Part shown: positions 32,444-43,900 of the stretch, piece after piece
Position numbering within the stretch: position 1 is the first letter of the stretch
Layout of the letters: the number at the start of each line of letters is the position of its first letter
Assembly: GCA_039707655.1 (NCBI GenBank)
Contig: CM077676.1
Coordinates: 381,865,614-381,929,613 of the forward strand
Direction of reading: 5' to 3'
Length of the DNA: 64,000 nucleotides
DNA from: Elymus sibiricus
Taxonomy: Eukaryota; Streptophyta; Magnoliopsida; Poales; Poaceae
Position numbers and translations under genes: made by a program
The notes under the pieces: generated by a model
What the model saw: only the letters and a program-made list of their open reading frames with translations
Databases searched by the model: none
Told to the model about the DNA's origin: nothing

Positions 32444-34186
32444 CTAGCATCCAAAGTCATAGGAAACCAATCCTTGCAGCTCCGGGCCATTCAGCCTGCT
32501 GTTGTTCTCGAAGCTGGAAAAGTAACAGTTATGTCTTATTAGCCATTCATCGCATGAATTCATTCTCAGAGAAGATGCCAAATCTGATATGAAAGCTATC
32601 AACTTATGAATGACACAGCAGTTGAAAAAAAAAACTTATGAATGACACGACCTCAAACACCATTATCCTAACATTTCTAGTCTATGCACTCATGAAAAAC
32701 TAGACCATCGCCCTTGAGGACATCACAGTACAAATGTAGAGGTTTTTAGGACTCCAGATCCACATTAGTTCCACAAAATATGCTAGTGGACTTTGAGATA
32801 TTACCTTCGAAGAGGGAAGCTTGAGAATGGACCATCAACAGGGATCGTCCCACATAAGTCATTGTTAGACAAATCACTGCATGTCACAACGACTTAATAG
32901 TCAGCAACCATATATAGAGAATCAACAGCATAACTAAATCTGGTATACATATGTTAAGATACACACTCACATGACTTTCAGGTTGGAAAGTTTGGCCAGC
33001 TCCCGTGGAATTGATCCAGCAAGTTTGTTGTTGTTCAAACGCCTATAAGAAATTGCTTTAGTATTCACTTGGGGAAAATTGTTCACATATATGAATTAAG
33101 AGAGACAAACTTAGATCCTTTTCATACATCTAAATTCTAATGCTTAACTATGCCAAAAGCAATTTTTTAAATTGCATTTCAGTTTATTCAGAATTATGGG
33201 CACGACTGCCCGGCCATCTTGGGTACATCACTTGGACTAAAGATGCCATGAATTAGTACTGTAGTTTTTTTCAGAGGGGGTATTTGTACTGTGAACGAAT
33301 TAACTGCAATCAGAGGATAATACATACATGAATCTCAGTGAGCTGAGCTTGGAAAGTGACTTGGGGATTCTTCCGGTGAACTTATTGGCATACAGATCCA
33401 AGCTGATCAAATTCTTCAGCTTGCCCAATTCTTTTGGGATCTCGCCGTTGAGGTTGTTCCTGTACAGCTCCCTGCAAATAAGTTCCAATTGAGAAAATCA
33501 AACCATTTTGTTCCGTTCGAATAACAGAAACAGTGGAATTCATCATAGGGGCACATACAGGTACTGAAGATTCACAAGGCGGCTGAGCTCAGGGCCGATG
33601 GAGCCGGAGACGTTGGAGTTGCCTAAATCCCTGCAGAAGTTTGCCACAAAGAGTGTCACACAACACGGTCATCCAACCAGCAGGATGCAATATTGTTGAA
33701 CTATGAGAGACGCCACGTTATTGATTGCGCTTGCAAGTTATTTATTTTGATTGATTGAAATATCGGCCTTTTGAACAGTAGTGTGATTATTCAGTTATTG
33801 CTTATAAACTAGCAATCCCTTGAACAAGAAGCAAGTCGAAGATCAAAGACCATCGATATCCTTGCCAGCAAGCAAGCAATTTGACCTAGTAGTTCAAATC
33901 GAGCTGGGTTTCTGGGCTAATCTGAGCAGGCGCTGGGTGAGAGGGGAACAAGTGTAGCTTACAGGCGGACGACGCGGCTGGCGCTGTCGCAGGTGACGTG
34001 GAACCAGGTGCAGGGGTTGACGAGGGTGGGATCCCAGCTCTGGAGCACGCCGTTGGGGTCGGACAGCCGCATCCGCAGCGCGTACAGCGCGTCCCCTTCC
34101 TCGTTGGACGCCCGCGCCGCGCCGGCGGCCAGGCCCAGGAGGAGGGCGGCGCCGACGACGAGGAGGAAGGACGCGCGAGGCGCCAT
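32444..34186 (-). CDS. secreted leucine-rich repeat protein (SERK-ectodomain-like), 217 aa, six exons
   Basis: Exons on the minus strand: 34186-33963, 33630-33559, 33471-33328, 33042-32971, 32876-32805, 32513-32444. All introns are GT-AG and every junction falls after codon position 2. Exon 1 gives a signal peptide ([20 protein letters not shown]), then an LRR N-cap with [19 protein letters not shown]. The next exons of 72, 144, 72 and 72 nt encode one, two, one and one 24-residue repeats (for example [44 protein letters not shown]). The end is [20 protein letters not shown]. It has no membrane span or kinase. Length and sequence fit the short plant LRR family near rice OsLRR1 and SERK ectodomains, which act in the apoplast in receptor complexes and defence. 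The frame is intact, so it is probably functional; the exact orthologue is unsure. Confidence 0.93.
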
Positions 34187-34340
34187 GGCGGAGGGTCGAG
34201 GCCGGGTGTGGGGAGAGGAGGGCGGAGGAGATCGACGGGGCTGCTGCTGCTGCTCTGCTCTGCTCTAGCGTGGAAGGAGGAGGAGGACGGGTGGTTGTGG
34301 AAATGGGAAAGGCGCTGCGAGTGCGAGGGCGTGACCGAGT
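34187..34340 (-). promoter_or_regulatory. 5' UTR and proximal promoter of the LRR gene
   Basis: Upstream of the ATG on the minus strand is CT/GC-rich leader sequence with a CAGCAGCAGCAG run and CCTCCTCC stretches, typical of grass 5' UTRs. No clear TATA box was seen within 150 bp. Confidence 0.45.
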
Positions 34341-34345
34341 GGTGT

Positions 34346-34384
34346 GGTCAATACGGCAAGGAGGGGTTACAAGTCAACGGTCAA
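34346..34384 (-). promoter_or_regulatory. cluster of three W-box motifs upstream of the LRR gene
   Basis: On the minus strand TTGACC occurs at 34384-34379 and 34351-34346, and TTGACT at 34377-34372. TTGAC(C/T) is the core WRKY site. Three in under 40 bp, 160-200 bp upstream of the ATG, suggests WRKY control and fits a defence-linked LRR gene. No binding evidence is available from sequence alone. Confidence 0.5.
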
Positions 34385-34579
34385 ACTTGGACTGAGCACG
34401 CGGAGGAATCAATTTATCTGCGAGGCTCGCCAGGGAATGTCGCGTCACAAATGAAAAGTAAGGAGGACAGAAAGTGGAAAATGAAAAGAAAAGTTGGAAC
34501 GAACTGATCAAAAAGCATTCTTTTAAATCTCGACAAAACATTTAAAATCAAAGTCACAGTGAATATAGGTACAAGCTAT

Positions 34580-34797
34580 AATTTTTGTTTTAGTTTTCAG
34601 TTAAACAGCCGAAATATCAGTTGTATATGTAAATTATCTCCGAACATGAATGAAATCCGACGTGCTTGTTTAAATTTGTCCGGTTATTTTAAATCTTGTT
34701 TGAAATGTATGCAGATATCTTTGGATGGCCGGCTCCCGCATCCGTGTTCACGGACGGATGCGGCGTCCGACTTGCAGGTCAGCGTTGGAGATGCTCT
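34580..34797 (+). mobile_element. orphan 3' end of a PIF/Harbinger-like element
   Basis: The segment is homologous to the right end of the element at 48872-50817: TTTTTGTTTTAGTTTTCAGTTAAAC, GAAATATC, GTAAATTAT, TTGAAATGTATGC, and the terminus GGTCAGCGTTGGAGATGC followed by TTA. The left end and interior are absent. (The first word is given in shortened form of the shared region near 34583.). Confidence 0.65.
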
Positions 34798-35645
34798 TAC
34801 GTCATTTTGTTATGGGTGGTAGCTTAATAATATGAGTATATCATTAGATTAATCATAAGACATAGTTCTGTATTTCATATATTTGGTATTATAAATATAA
34901 ATAGTTTCCTTAATAAATTTGATCAAAGTTTACAAAGTTTGACTTTTCAAAAAATCTATACGCACTACATTTTGGAACGGATAGAGTATATGATACGCAT
35001 GCTCATGCGTATTCGAGAAAATCTTTCGGCACAATCTAGTTTTACAAGTATGTCTATGTCCTTGTCCATGGCAACTTGTTTAACCTTGCTTTTTTGTGAT
35101 CCATAGAAAATAATGCTTCCTGTCATTAATTATGAATTATAGTACAGATTAAAAAGTATTTTAAAAGAAAATACATGTGTAATAGTACTATTTTGTAAGT
35201 AAGGTATGGCTATCATCAACAAGAAACAATCTTTTTGTTGAACATATAATTGATTCATATGTATTTCACTGATAGCACACAAGAGTTACAGTCAATGGCT
35301 CACTCTGCAAATAGAAGACACTCCACATGGGGTCCAGGTGAAGAAATAGAATAAACCACATATACAGTTTTCAGGAAGCTATTGCAGTCATGAACCCAAA
35401 AGGAGAAATCTTGGCGGGAAGAATGAGGTCGGAATCCATAGTTCAGTTTCATATTATTAAGGCCTCGTTTGATTTACAGGATTGGTAAAGTGTAGGAACA
35501 GGAAAACTAGAACGAATAGGATGGCCTGTCCAGTGAAATCCCACATATAGCAAAACAGAGGAATTCTCACACAACTGCTATTTGATTGTAGTACAGGAAA
35601 ACCACAAGAACTCATGTTCATGGTATTCTTTTGGAAATCTCAGGA
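34798..35645. other. AT-rich intergenic DNA with MITE ends
   Basis: About 34880-34988 resembles the right half of a Stowaway (ACATTTTGGAACGGATAGAG then TA). GATACGCATGCTCATGCGTA near 34993 matches the LINE 3' tail seen at 54628. GGCCTCGTTTGATT at about 35461 after TTA looks like a left end of a Tourist/hAT-type MITE without a partner. No gene was seen. Confidence 0.4.
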
Positions 35646-36965
35646 CTGGCCGCAACTTTTGCAAGCAGGCGGGCATGCCCATGTTAGGCATCCATGCCTA
35701 GTTTGAACGACTTCTGACACCTTATGCACATTGCAAACACGTCCAGCCATTTATCGGTCTTTTTTCACGAGAAAAACTTCAGAACATGCCAAACTTGTCA
35801 AAAACTCAAACAATTTGGCATGGTGCCTTGAATTGGTTATACAAGGTCATAGGAAAAATTGGGGCCATTTCAAGTATGTCGAGAAACAACTTGCTCTCAG
35901 ATGGGGCCTTCTGGCTTGGCGAACATACTCCGTTCAACATGGTCTATTTTTGGACATCTCTAAAATGAGCCCAACTTTTGCAAGCAGGTGGGCATGCCAT
36001 TGGTAGGAATCCATGTTAGGTTTGAACGATTTACGACACCGTATGCAAGTTGCGACATGTCCGGCCATTTATCGGCCTTTTTTTACCGAGAAAACTCCAA
36101 AAAATGTAAATTTTGTCGAAAATCAAAACAACTTGGCAAGGTGCCTTGAATTAGTCATACAAGCCAATGAAAAAAATTGAGGCCATCTCAAGGATGTCGA
36201 GAAATAGCGTGCCTCAGACGGACCCGGACACTCTACGTTGAACATGGTGTTTTATTGGACATTCTTGAAATGACCCCAACTTTTGCCAGCAGGTTGGCAT
36301 GCACATGGTAGGCATCCATGCCATGTTTGAACGACTTCTGATACCGCATGCAAGTTGCGACACATCCGGTCATTTATCGGCCTTTTTTAACCGAGAAAAC
36401 TTCAGAAAATGCAAAACTTGTCAAAAACCCAAACAACTTGGCATGGTGCCTTGAATTGGTCATACAAGGCCATGCATTTTTTTGGGTCATTTCAAGGATA
36501 TCGAGAAACAACGTGCTCTCAGATGTAGCCTTCTAGCCTACCCAAACACCCTCCATTCAACATGGTCTATTTTTGGACATTCTTGAAATGACCCAACTTT
36601 TGCAAGCAAGTGGGCATGCTCATGGTAGTCATCCATGTCAGGTTTGAATGATTTCTGACACGGTATGCAAGTTGCGACATGTCCGGCTATTTATCGGCCT
36701 TTTTGACCGAGAAAACTCTAAAAAATGCAAAATTTGTCGAACACCAAAACAACTTGGCATGGTGCCTTGAATTAATCATACATGCCAATGAAAAAAATTG
36801 GGGTCCTTTGACGGATGTCGATAAACAACGTGTTCTCAAACGGAGCCTTCTGGACCTAAACACCATACGTTGAACATGGTCTTTTTTTGGACATTCTTGA
36901 AATGACCTCAACTTTTGCCAGCAGGTGAGCATGCCCATGATAGACATCCATGTCAGGTTTGAACG
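35646..36965. repeat. tandem array, four-plus copies of a 305-318 bp unit
   Basis: The landmark GTGCCTTGAA occurs at 35823, 36141, 36446 and 36762. Each unit contains CAACTTTTGC(A/C)AGCAGG, GGCATGC, CATTTATCGG(C/T)CTTTTT, GAGAAA(A)ACT(T/C)C and TTTTTGGACATTCTTGAAATG. A fifth partial unit ends near 36965. Copies differ by roughly 10-15 percent. It has no coding sense. It resembles subterminal or satellite-like repeats of Triticeae DNA transposons; I cannot name the family. Confidence 0.85.
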
Positions 36966-37985
36966 AAAAAGTATTTAAAATTATAATTTAAACATGTACA
37001 TAAAACTATTATTTTAAGTAAACATAGCTAATAAATACAAATGGATTAGATTGAAAACAGTTTTTTTTCCTAGTTTTGCTTTTTAATTTTCTTTTTTTGG
37101 TTTTCCAGTTTTATTTTCTTTCCCCCCTTTTTTCTCTTTCTTTTTCTTCTTTCCTTTTATTTTTTTCATTTTTTGTTTCTTTTTCGTTGTTTTCATTTTT
37201 ATCCTAGTTCGTTGTTTTTCAAATTTATTCCTTTTTAAAAAATGTTCGTGATTTCAAAAATGTTTAGAAATTTCCAAAAATGTTCCAGTTTTTAAAAATT
37301 TGTTCATAATTTCAAAAAAATGTTCGCTTTCAAATTTTGTTCATAAATTCAGAAAATGTATGGGATTTTCAAAAAATGTTCTTGTTTTGTAATAATTGTT
37401 CAGAATGTTAAAAAATGTTCCCATTTTCAAAGTTTTCTCAAAACGTAAAAAATGTATGCATTTTTAAAAAATGTTTGTTTTTTCTAAAAAATGTTTGCAA
37501 TTTTACAAAATGTTAGAGTTTCTATAAAGTTGTTAAAAAATTCTAAAAATATTCGTGTTTTCATATTTTTTTCCGTAATTCCAAAAATGTACGAGAATTT
37601 CAGAAAATTTCCTTGTCTTCTGAAAACTGTTCAGAATGTTAAAACTTGTTCCCTTTTTCAATTTTCTCTCAAAACTCAATAAATGTTTGGGAATTTCATA
37701 AAATGTTCGCGCTTTTTAAAAATTGTTCACAATTTCGAAAATGTTCCCATTAACATGTTTTGTTCTCTAAATTCCGAAAATATTCACGTTTTTCAGAAAA
37801 TGTTTGGGATTTTCAAAAATTGTTTCTGTCAAAAAGGCACATTTTTTCAAAAAGAATTGAATTTTCAAAGTTTGTTCGAGTTGTTCAAACAATTGTCGGA
37901 TTTTCAAACATTACTCGCTTTTTAAAATTTTCTTCACAATTTTCAAGAAAAGATTTTAAAAAATCTAAAAACTGCCCGCGGATTC
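36966..37985. repeat. AT-rich block of short degenerate TTCAAAAAATGTTCG-type repeats
   Basis: From about 37200 the words AAAAATGTTC, TTTTCAAAAAATG and TCAGAAAATG recur every 25-60 bp with variable spacing. Upstream (37050-37200) is a T-rich CTTTTTT tract. Frames through it are low-complexity FxK strings and are not genes. Similar blocks occur inside large Triticeae DNA transposons. Confidence 0.6.
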
Positions 37986-38853
37986 TGCGTTGTACTTAGT
38001 TCTTAAAGTGGCGCGTTCAATGTGGGTGACCAATGCTTCCGAGGTCAACTGGTTAGCAGCTCTTCTTTGCGACCTACAGGTACGTAGTTTGAATCCTTGT
38101 GAGGTCGTTCTTTGTTCTATCTTTAGACATTAGATTGCTGCCATACAGTACGGGTGCGATCGCTACAATGGCTACCTCCATGGGCCGGCCCAGTCGGGGT
38201 ACGTATGGCGTATACATAAAAAAGTGGGTATAACTTGTCAAAAGTTCATATTGCACTTTATACGTTTAGTGAGGCAGGTTGTACCGAAGCGGGACTCATA
38301 CTTAATATATCGGCCGAACATGCCATTTCCTTAAAGAAAAAAAAAGACTTCGTCCGACAATACTCTGATGTCTATGTGATGCAAATCACTATCATAATTA
38401 AGTAATCTGTAACACAAGTCTAATGATAATCCTCTATTCTTAAATAGTTGCAACCCACTACCTATTTTTTCTCTTCATGCAACTATGCCACACCATCAAG
38501 TCATGCATGTGGTCATAAGTTACCATTTGTGCACTAATCTATTCATGCAACCATGCCACCTCAGCAATCGTGCATGGATTTGTTTCACTAATTTTTGTGC
38601 GCATCATAGACTGTCATGTTACACATTCTTGTAGCAAGACCTACATATATTTGTACGACGCTTTGAGCAAATATATGTAGGTCATGTTACACACTTTTGT
38701 TAAAGATGACAGCCCGTTTTATCTTTTTATACAACATTTTATGACATGCTTCATATATTTTATTGTTTTCAAAATATACCCCGAGAGCATTCTTAATTTT
38801 TGTAATAGTTTTAGTTTTTTAACATCTATTTATGCATCTCTTTTACCATGGTT
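37986..38853 (+). other. unassigned sequence leading to a Helitron 3' end
   Basis: A tRNA-like word pair (TCAACTGGTTAGCAG near 38047 and TAGTTTGAATCC near 38085) hints at an old SINE. CATGCAACTATGCCAC and CATGCAACCATGCCAC (about 38477 and 38543) form a loose direct repeat. No gene was recognised. It is probably the 3' part of a Helitron. Confidence 0.35.
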
Positions 38854-38883
38854 CCCGCAGCAACGCGCGGGGTATCATCTAGT
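38854..38883 (+). mobile_element. Helitron 3' terminus (hairpin plus CTAG|T)
   Basis: CCCGCAGCAACGCGCGGGG can form a stem of CCCGC/GCGGG; it is followed by TATCAT and CTAG at 38879-38882, then T. Hairpin, short spacer, CTRR and host T are the hallmarks of a Helitron 3' end. It is almost identical to the end at 53200-53229. Its 5' end was not found. Confidence 0.6.
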
Positions 38884-38952
38884 TCTATAAATGGCATACG
38901 AATGTAGTAAAATGTTGGCCAAAGCTTTGTGTCAATCAAAATACGGCCTACA

Positions 38953-40191
38953 CGGGCGGCTCCCAGCCCTAGCCGCCGCCGGCCCTTCCCCTCCTCCCCA
39001 TCTCCCTCGTCGCCTCCGGAGGGGGCCGCCGGCTCGCCGCGCAGCCGCTGGTGAAGGGGGCGGCGAGGATCTACCCAATTCGCTCCTGCTGGTGACGAAG
39101 GGTCAGGCTCCGAGGCGACGGCCTCGACGGTGAGGGCGGCGTCCTTCCTGCGACGAGAGGCGCCCGCCGGGTGGCTGGCTGTGGCCCTTGGCTGCGTGGG
39201 CAGCAAGGGCACAGAGGCGGTGGTCGCGGCGTGGGGGATCCCCGTTCTTCCCCATGGCCAGATCCGAAGATGGCCACCTGATGCTTGCTACCCATTCCAC
39301 CGGTTGGTCCGATCTCCGGCGAGCTCCTCTCCGTGTGATTTGGCGATTAGCGTGGTGGGAGTTGGACTGGGAGCTATGTCCAGGGGAAACCCTTGGTCGG
39401 TGGCGGTGGCCACCACATCGGCGGTGCTGCGGGCGCCGGATCCCTCCTTGGAGGCGATGTTGAGGTACATCTCCCCCACTCCCTTCTTCCACCTTGCTCG
39501 GGTGAAAACCCCAAATCCTTGGGATTGGGCGGCGACGGCGCATCAGCGTCGTTTCCACCTTGGTGGCGTCGTCTTGGGCGGTGGGTTGGAGCGTGTGGTG
39601 CAGAGAGCTCAGGCGGTTCCTGGAGGCGGCTCAGTCCTCTTGATCTTTGGCCGTGTCTTCAGTGGCGATGGGACCAGTGGTAGCAGGTGGTGTTCACGAA
39701 GGAGGAGCGGCGTCGCATCTGGCACGTCGACAACGGTGTCTCTCGACGGCATGGAGCAGCGGGGTCTCGGCTGTGGACGTGTGGTGATGGACGAGCGCAG
39801 GATGGCGGCGCTGCCTGGCGTCGTGGTGGCGTCGACGGCAGGCCTGACAAGGTCGATGCGTCAGTAGCTGCTCTGAAGATGGATCGGTGGAAGACGGCGG
39901 CGGCGACCTCTGAGAGTGCGTCGGACCGGTGTGTGCCCTAGACCCGGTATGAGGCTTGGTTGGGGCCTCCGGCTATAGATGTTAGGCTTTGGTGCGAGGT
40001 CTGTTTGGTATTCGGCTCGGACAATCGGCACCCCTTCATCAAGTGGTTAGGAGTAGCGATAGATGTTGTCAAGATGGTGGCTTCAGATCTACTGATGTAT
40101 TATTTTGTAAGGTCTTTGTGAATAATTAATAAAATTGTTGCATGCATCGCACAGATGCAGAGGCCGGGGGTCATCCTCCTTTTCCAAAAAA
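38953..40191 (+). mobile_element. poly(A) retroposon, 1.24 kb, with 15-bp TSD
   Basis: AAAATACGGCCTACA flanks the segment exactly (38938-38952 and 40192-40206). The right end is GATGCAGAGGCCGGGGGTC, ATCCTCCTTTTCC and an A-run, a common Triticeae LINE 3' end. The left end is GC-rich like a LINE 5' UTR. Open frames of up to 245 codons (39130-39867) show no LINE endonuclease or reverse transcriptase, so this is an internally deleted, non-autonomous copy. Confidence 0.8.
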
Positions 40192-40820
40192 AAAATACGG
40201 CCTACAATAAGAAACGGAGTATACATGACAGAGTAAATACAAGTTTCACGCGGTGTCTCATTCTCTGTTTCTCACTGTTATAGCATGTATCACATGGTGG
40301 AAATGCAACGCTGGCACTGGAGATGCACTGATGTTCATGTGATATTTCTTTCGTTTATCTATACTAGATGACCCGGTTGCGCCAATGGCGCAAGAAGCTA
40401 GTTAGAAGCGATGTTAGTAGTGAGTAAGTAGGGGGTGTAGATGGAAAGATAAGGCAACGTGGATTGTATTACAAATAGTAGGATGACTTAAATTGATTTT
40501 CAGATACATATATCAGGGTCCTACTTTTCTATAAAATCAATATAAACATATATGGATCTTGCAAAAAAAAATACTACAAATTCACATATTTGACTACACA
40601 ATTTTAAACTGACCACACATGCTTAAAGATCTGGCACCGCCACTGAATGACAATGGTAATGGTAGACGGTTTTGTACCATGCGATGTGTGCTCCTTTTTC
40701 TTGTTTTTCTTGGCTTTCATGCGACGGTGCAAAGGGCCTACAGAGTTATAAACAGTAAGAGGTTTAAAAGGTGAGTATAAGCAGTAGATTTTAAAAGTAA
40801 ATCTGGCGTGGTGTGCTTAC

Positions 40821-40909
40821 CAGCATCATTACTGATGTTGATAACAGCTGGTTTGTAGGCTGCGTTGTTAGGCTGAGGAAGCGATTCGGAAGACTCGCTA
40901 TCATCACCG
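40821..40909 (-). pseudogene. exon-like fragment (89 nt) in the Helitron
   Basis: On the minus strand ATTTGCAG precedes and GTAAGC follows an open 89-nt exon encoding GDDSESSESLPQPNNAAYKP then AVINISNDA. Clean borders and a non-repetitive Ser/acidic peptide suggest a real gene's internal exon. The gene was not recognised and neighbouring exons in the same phase were not securely found. Confidence 0.45.
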
Positions 40910-43900
40910 CTGCAAATAATATTATAGATTTTCTGCAAGGAAATGCCTCAGCTGTTACCTATGTAGCAGCTAGAAAAGTACGTACAGTGAGTAACTCACT
41001 TAGTAAATTTATCAATCAGGAGATTGCATATTATTTATCAATCACTGATGCAAATAACATTATAAATTTTCTACAAGGAAATGCCTCAGTTGTTATTCTG
41101 GTTACCTATGGCCTTTCTTAATGCTATGTAGCAGATAGAAAAGTAGGATGAGAGGACAGGAAGCAACCTGCGCTAGACAGAATAAATGGCTTAGGAGGCG
41201 AAAACACAAATGAAAAGAGTGTGTATAACAACCACACTACACAGACGATAGGTCAACTATGCTTGTAATCACTATGAATAGGATCAGCAACTACTATCTA
41301 TTTGATACTTGAAAGGAATAAGCAGCAACTTTCATGCATCTACGGCTGGCCCTCTCTGCTCTCTGCCTCATCTCATAACTACTTCAACTAATTGTTGACT
41401 GAGCTCGGTTGTTGTCTAAATCAAGACAATTGCATTCAAGCACAGAGCAGTACCTTGTAATGCAGGATCTTTAATTAATAGAAGCAAGCATCTGTCAATT
41501 TATTCAAGAAAAAATAACACGCTTTAAATACAGTAGGCGTATCAACTAAATCCAGGCACATATTATAAATACGCTATTCGAACCTTAAACTATCACAAGA
41601 GACAAAAAAAACAAAGCTGCTAATATAAATGCCGAGAGAACACCTCTCTAAACTTCTTGCATGATGTGCCGAGGAAAAAAAAGAAGAAAAGCAGAGAAAC
41701 AAAGGTACAAATTTAAACTATTGTCAGGCTTGAAGATGTTAGCTAAACCAGTCGAAGAAAATTAGCATTCAAGTTTCCTTCTCAACTAAACTAAAAATGT
41801 AAAATTGTAAACTGAATTCAAGCAAGAAGCAGCATAGAAAATAAAGCTTTGAGCATGGATGAGTAAAGTCGAGGCGTCATAGTAGGGCCCCAACATATGC
41901 CAGCTATGTACCGAAGGTCTATATAGTACATCAGAAGAATGCACAAACACACGAGTAAAATGTTGAAAGGAGATAGTGTGAACTTCTGTGAGCAGTAAAC
42001 ACCTGTACCTTGCATGCTGATTTGCAAACTGAAATTTAAAATAATACAGTAGACATGGTATGTAATATAATGGCTGCGAGCTCCACACGAATCCTACCAG
42101 AAATGAATTAAGCAACAATATATTCAACAGAAATAAGAAATCAAGAGAAGATGTATTTTCACCTCAGGTTTGAACCATTGATCTTTCGGCAGCGATGCAA
42201 AGCTATAACCAAATGGAGGGGATAGGAGGGTGAAACACGCTGGCAAGATGATCCTCGCTGAGAAATCAGGAGCCCAAGGAGAGAGGCCCAAAAGGTCAAG
42301 CCATCAACATCAAGCAAGCACTGCTTTTCTTCGAGCTGACATAACCACTGTTGCCGACTGTGCAGGTTAGTGTGACCTTTTTAACGCTCATAATTAGTCT
42401 CCCAAATTACCTAATCCTACGATTAAACTCCAAATCTGAGAGCTTGCAACACACACGTACCTGAAGCGGCCAACCGAGCACTCTCCATATTATCAAACTA
42501 AAAGCAGTGCATTGTTAAGAATGGTCAACATCTGCATTAACCCGAGCTTCTACAGTTATTAGTATTTCCCACAAGAAGTTTCAGCTGAGATAATTTACAG
42601 AGAATGAGTTGGATGCTCACGTGCAGACCAGCGACAAGCCGACAACCCTCGTCTAGAAGAAAACATACAACCGGTAAAACAGTGGCAATCAGCCCACAAA
42701 ACCAAGGTCCTCCATCACCGTTTTTCTTAGCCTGAAACCAGCGCGAATCACGGGCTCACAGCAACACCTGCAGAAAGAACACACTGCTATCACAGATCCA
42801 GTTGAACCAAAGCACAAACACGATGCTGCAACGATGATAAGCAATTGCAGGACATCTGCATGATAAGGAACTGGAGGTTATTATCTGAAAAAAAACACCT
42901 GCAGGTCTTCAAAGGCAGGGGATATTTAGCAAACGACACAACAATCCAGCAAATCTTGATGCAGTTTGAAGAACGGAGGGAAGCAAAGAAGGAAAAGAGG
43001 AGCTACCTGGGAATGTGAAATGGGAATGGACATAAAGTAACAAGCATTCCTCAGACACTGGAGTATAGCTTGCATTAATCATCGTAGAATCTGTATCAAA
43101 ACTGGTGAAATGGGAGTGGACAACAAGTAAAAATGCATGCCCCTGCTCAATCAGTATATATGAAGGCAAGGTGAAATGGGAATGGACATAAAGTAACAAG
43201 CATTCCTCAGACATTCACCAAGCATTCATTTTTAAGACATTGTCTGCACCAACACGAACAATAAAAATGGGGGAAATAAGGGTAACTATCTGTGCTTACC
43301 GATACCCATAAGGGGCAACAAAAAATACAAAGCAAGCTGAGCATCTGTTCTAATGAGTAAAAATAAAAACAGCAAGGTAAATTCGGTACATCAGGTTTAC
43401 AGTTTTCATCATATGCTAGTTCACACCATTGACAGGAATATCATCACACAATAACGGGAAACCACAATTAGCTATATATTTTTTTGATAAATGCATATGC
43501 AAGCACCAGAGTAAAACCGTACAAACAAAAATACATAGAAGGAGCGGGAGTCAGGCACAAAGTAGAAATTGCAGAGGCACCCCAGAAGTGTGGAAAGTAA
43601 CAATATGCCTAATTAGTTGCTTATTAGTTGATGAGGCCCTGGTACTAAATTCATGAGTGTGGGTTTCTTAAACTGTGAGCTTATTACAATGGTATCAGAT
43701 ATTGTGCTTATGCAGTCAGGGCACACATACGAAAGAATCATACTCTTCATATCATAACACTAACTAAATGCTAATGAAAGTTCATATCTTCAGTTTTTTT
43801 GCAAAATTCATGACCTGGCAGGGTTAAAAGGCACCAAGTGAGGCAGACAGGGTTACTAAGCACCATAATTTCCAGCATTTAAACATACAAAGGCGAAGCT

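Noticed and set aside
37491..37999. Phe/Lys-rich small frames
   Set aside because: They come from AT-rich degenerate repeats with no codon character.
38040..38115. tRNA-like words TCAACTGGTTAGCAG and TAGTTTGAATCC
   Set aside because: Spacing and stems do not make a tRNA; at best an eroded SINE fragment.
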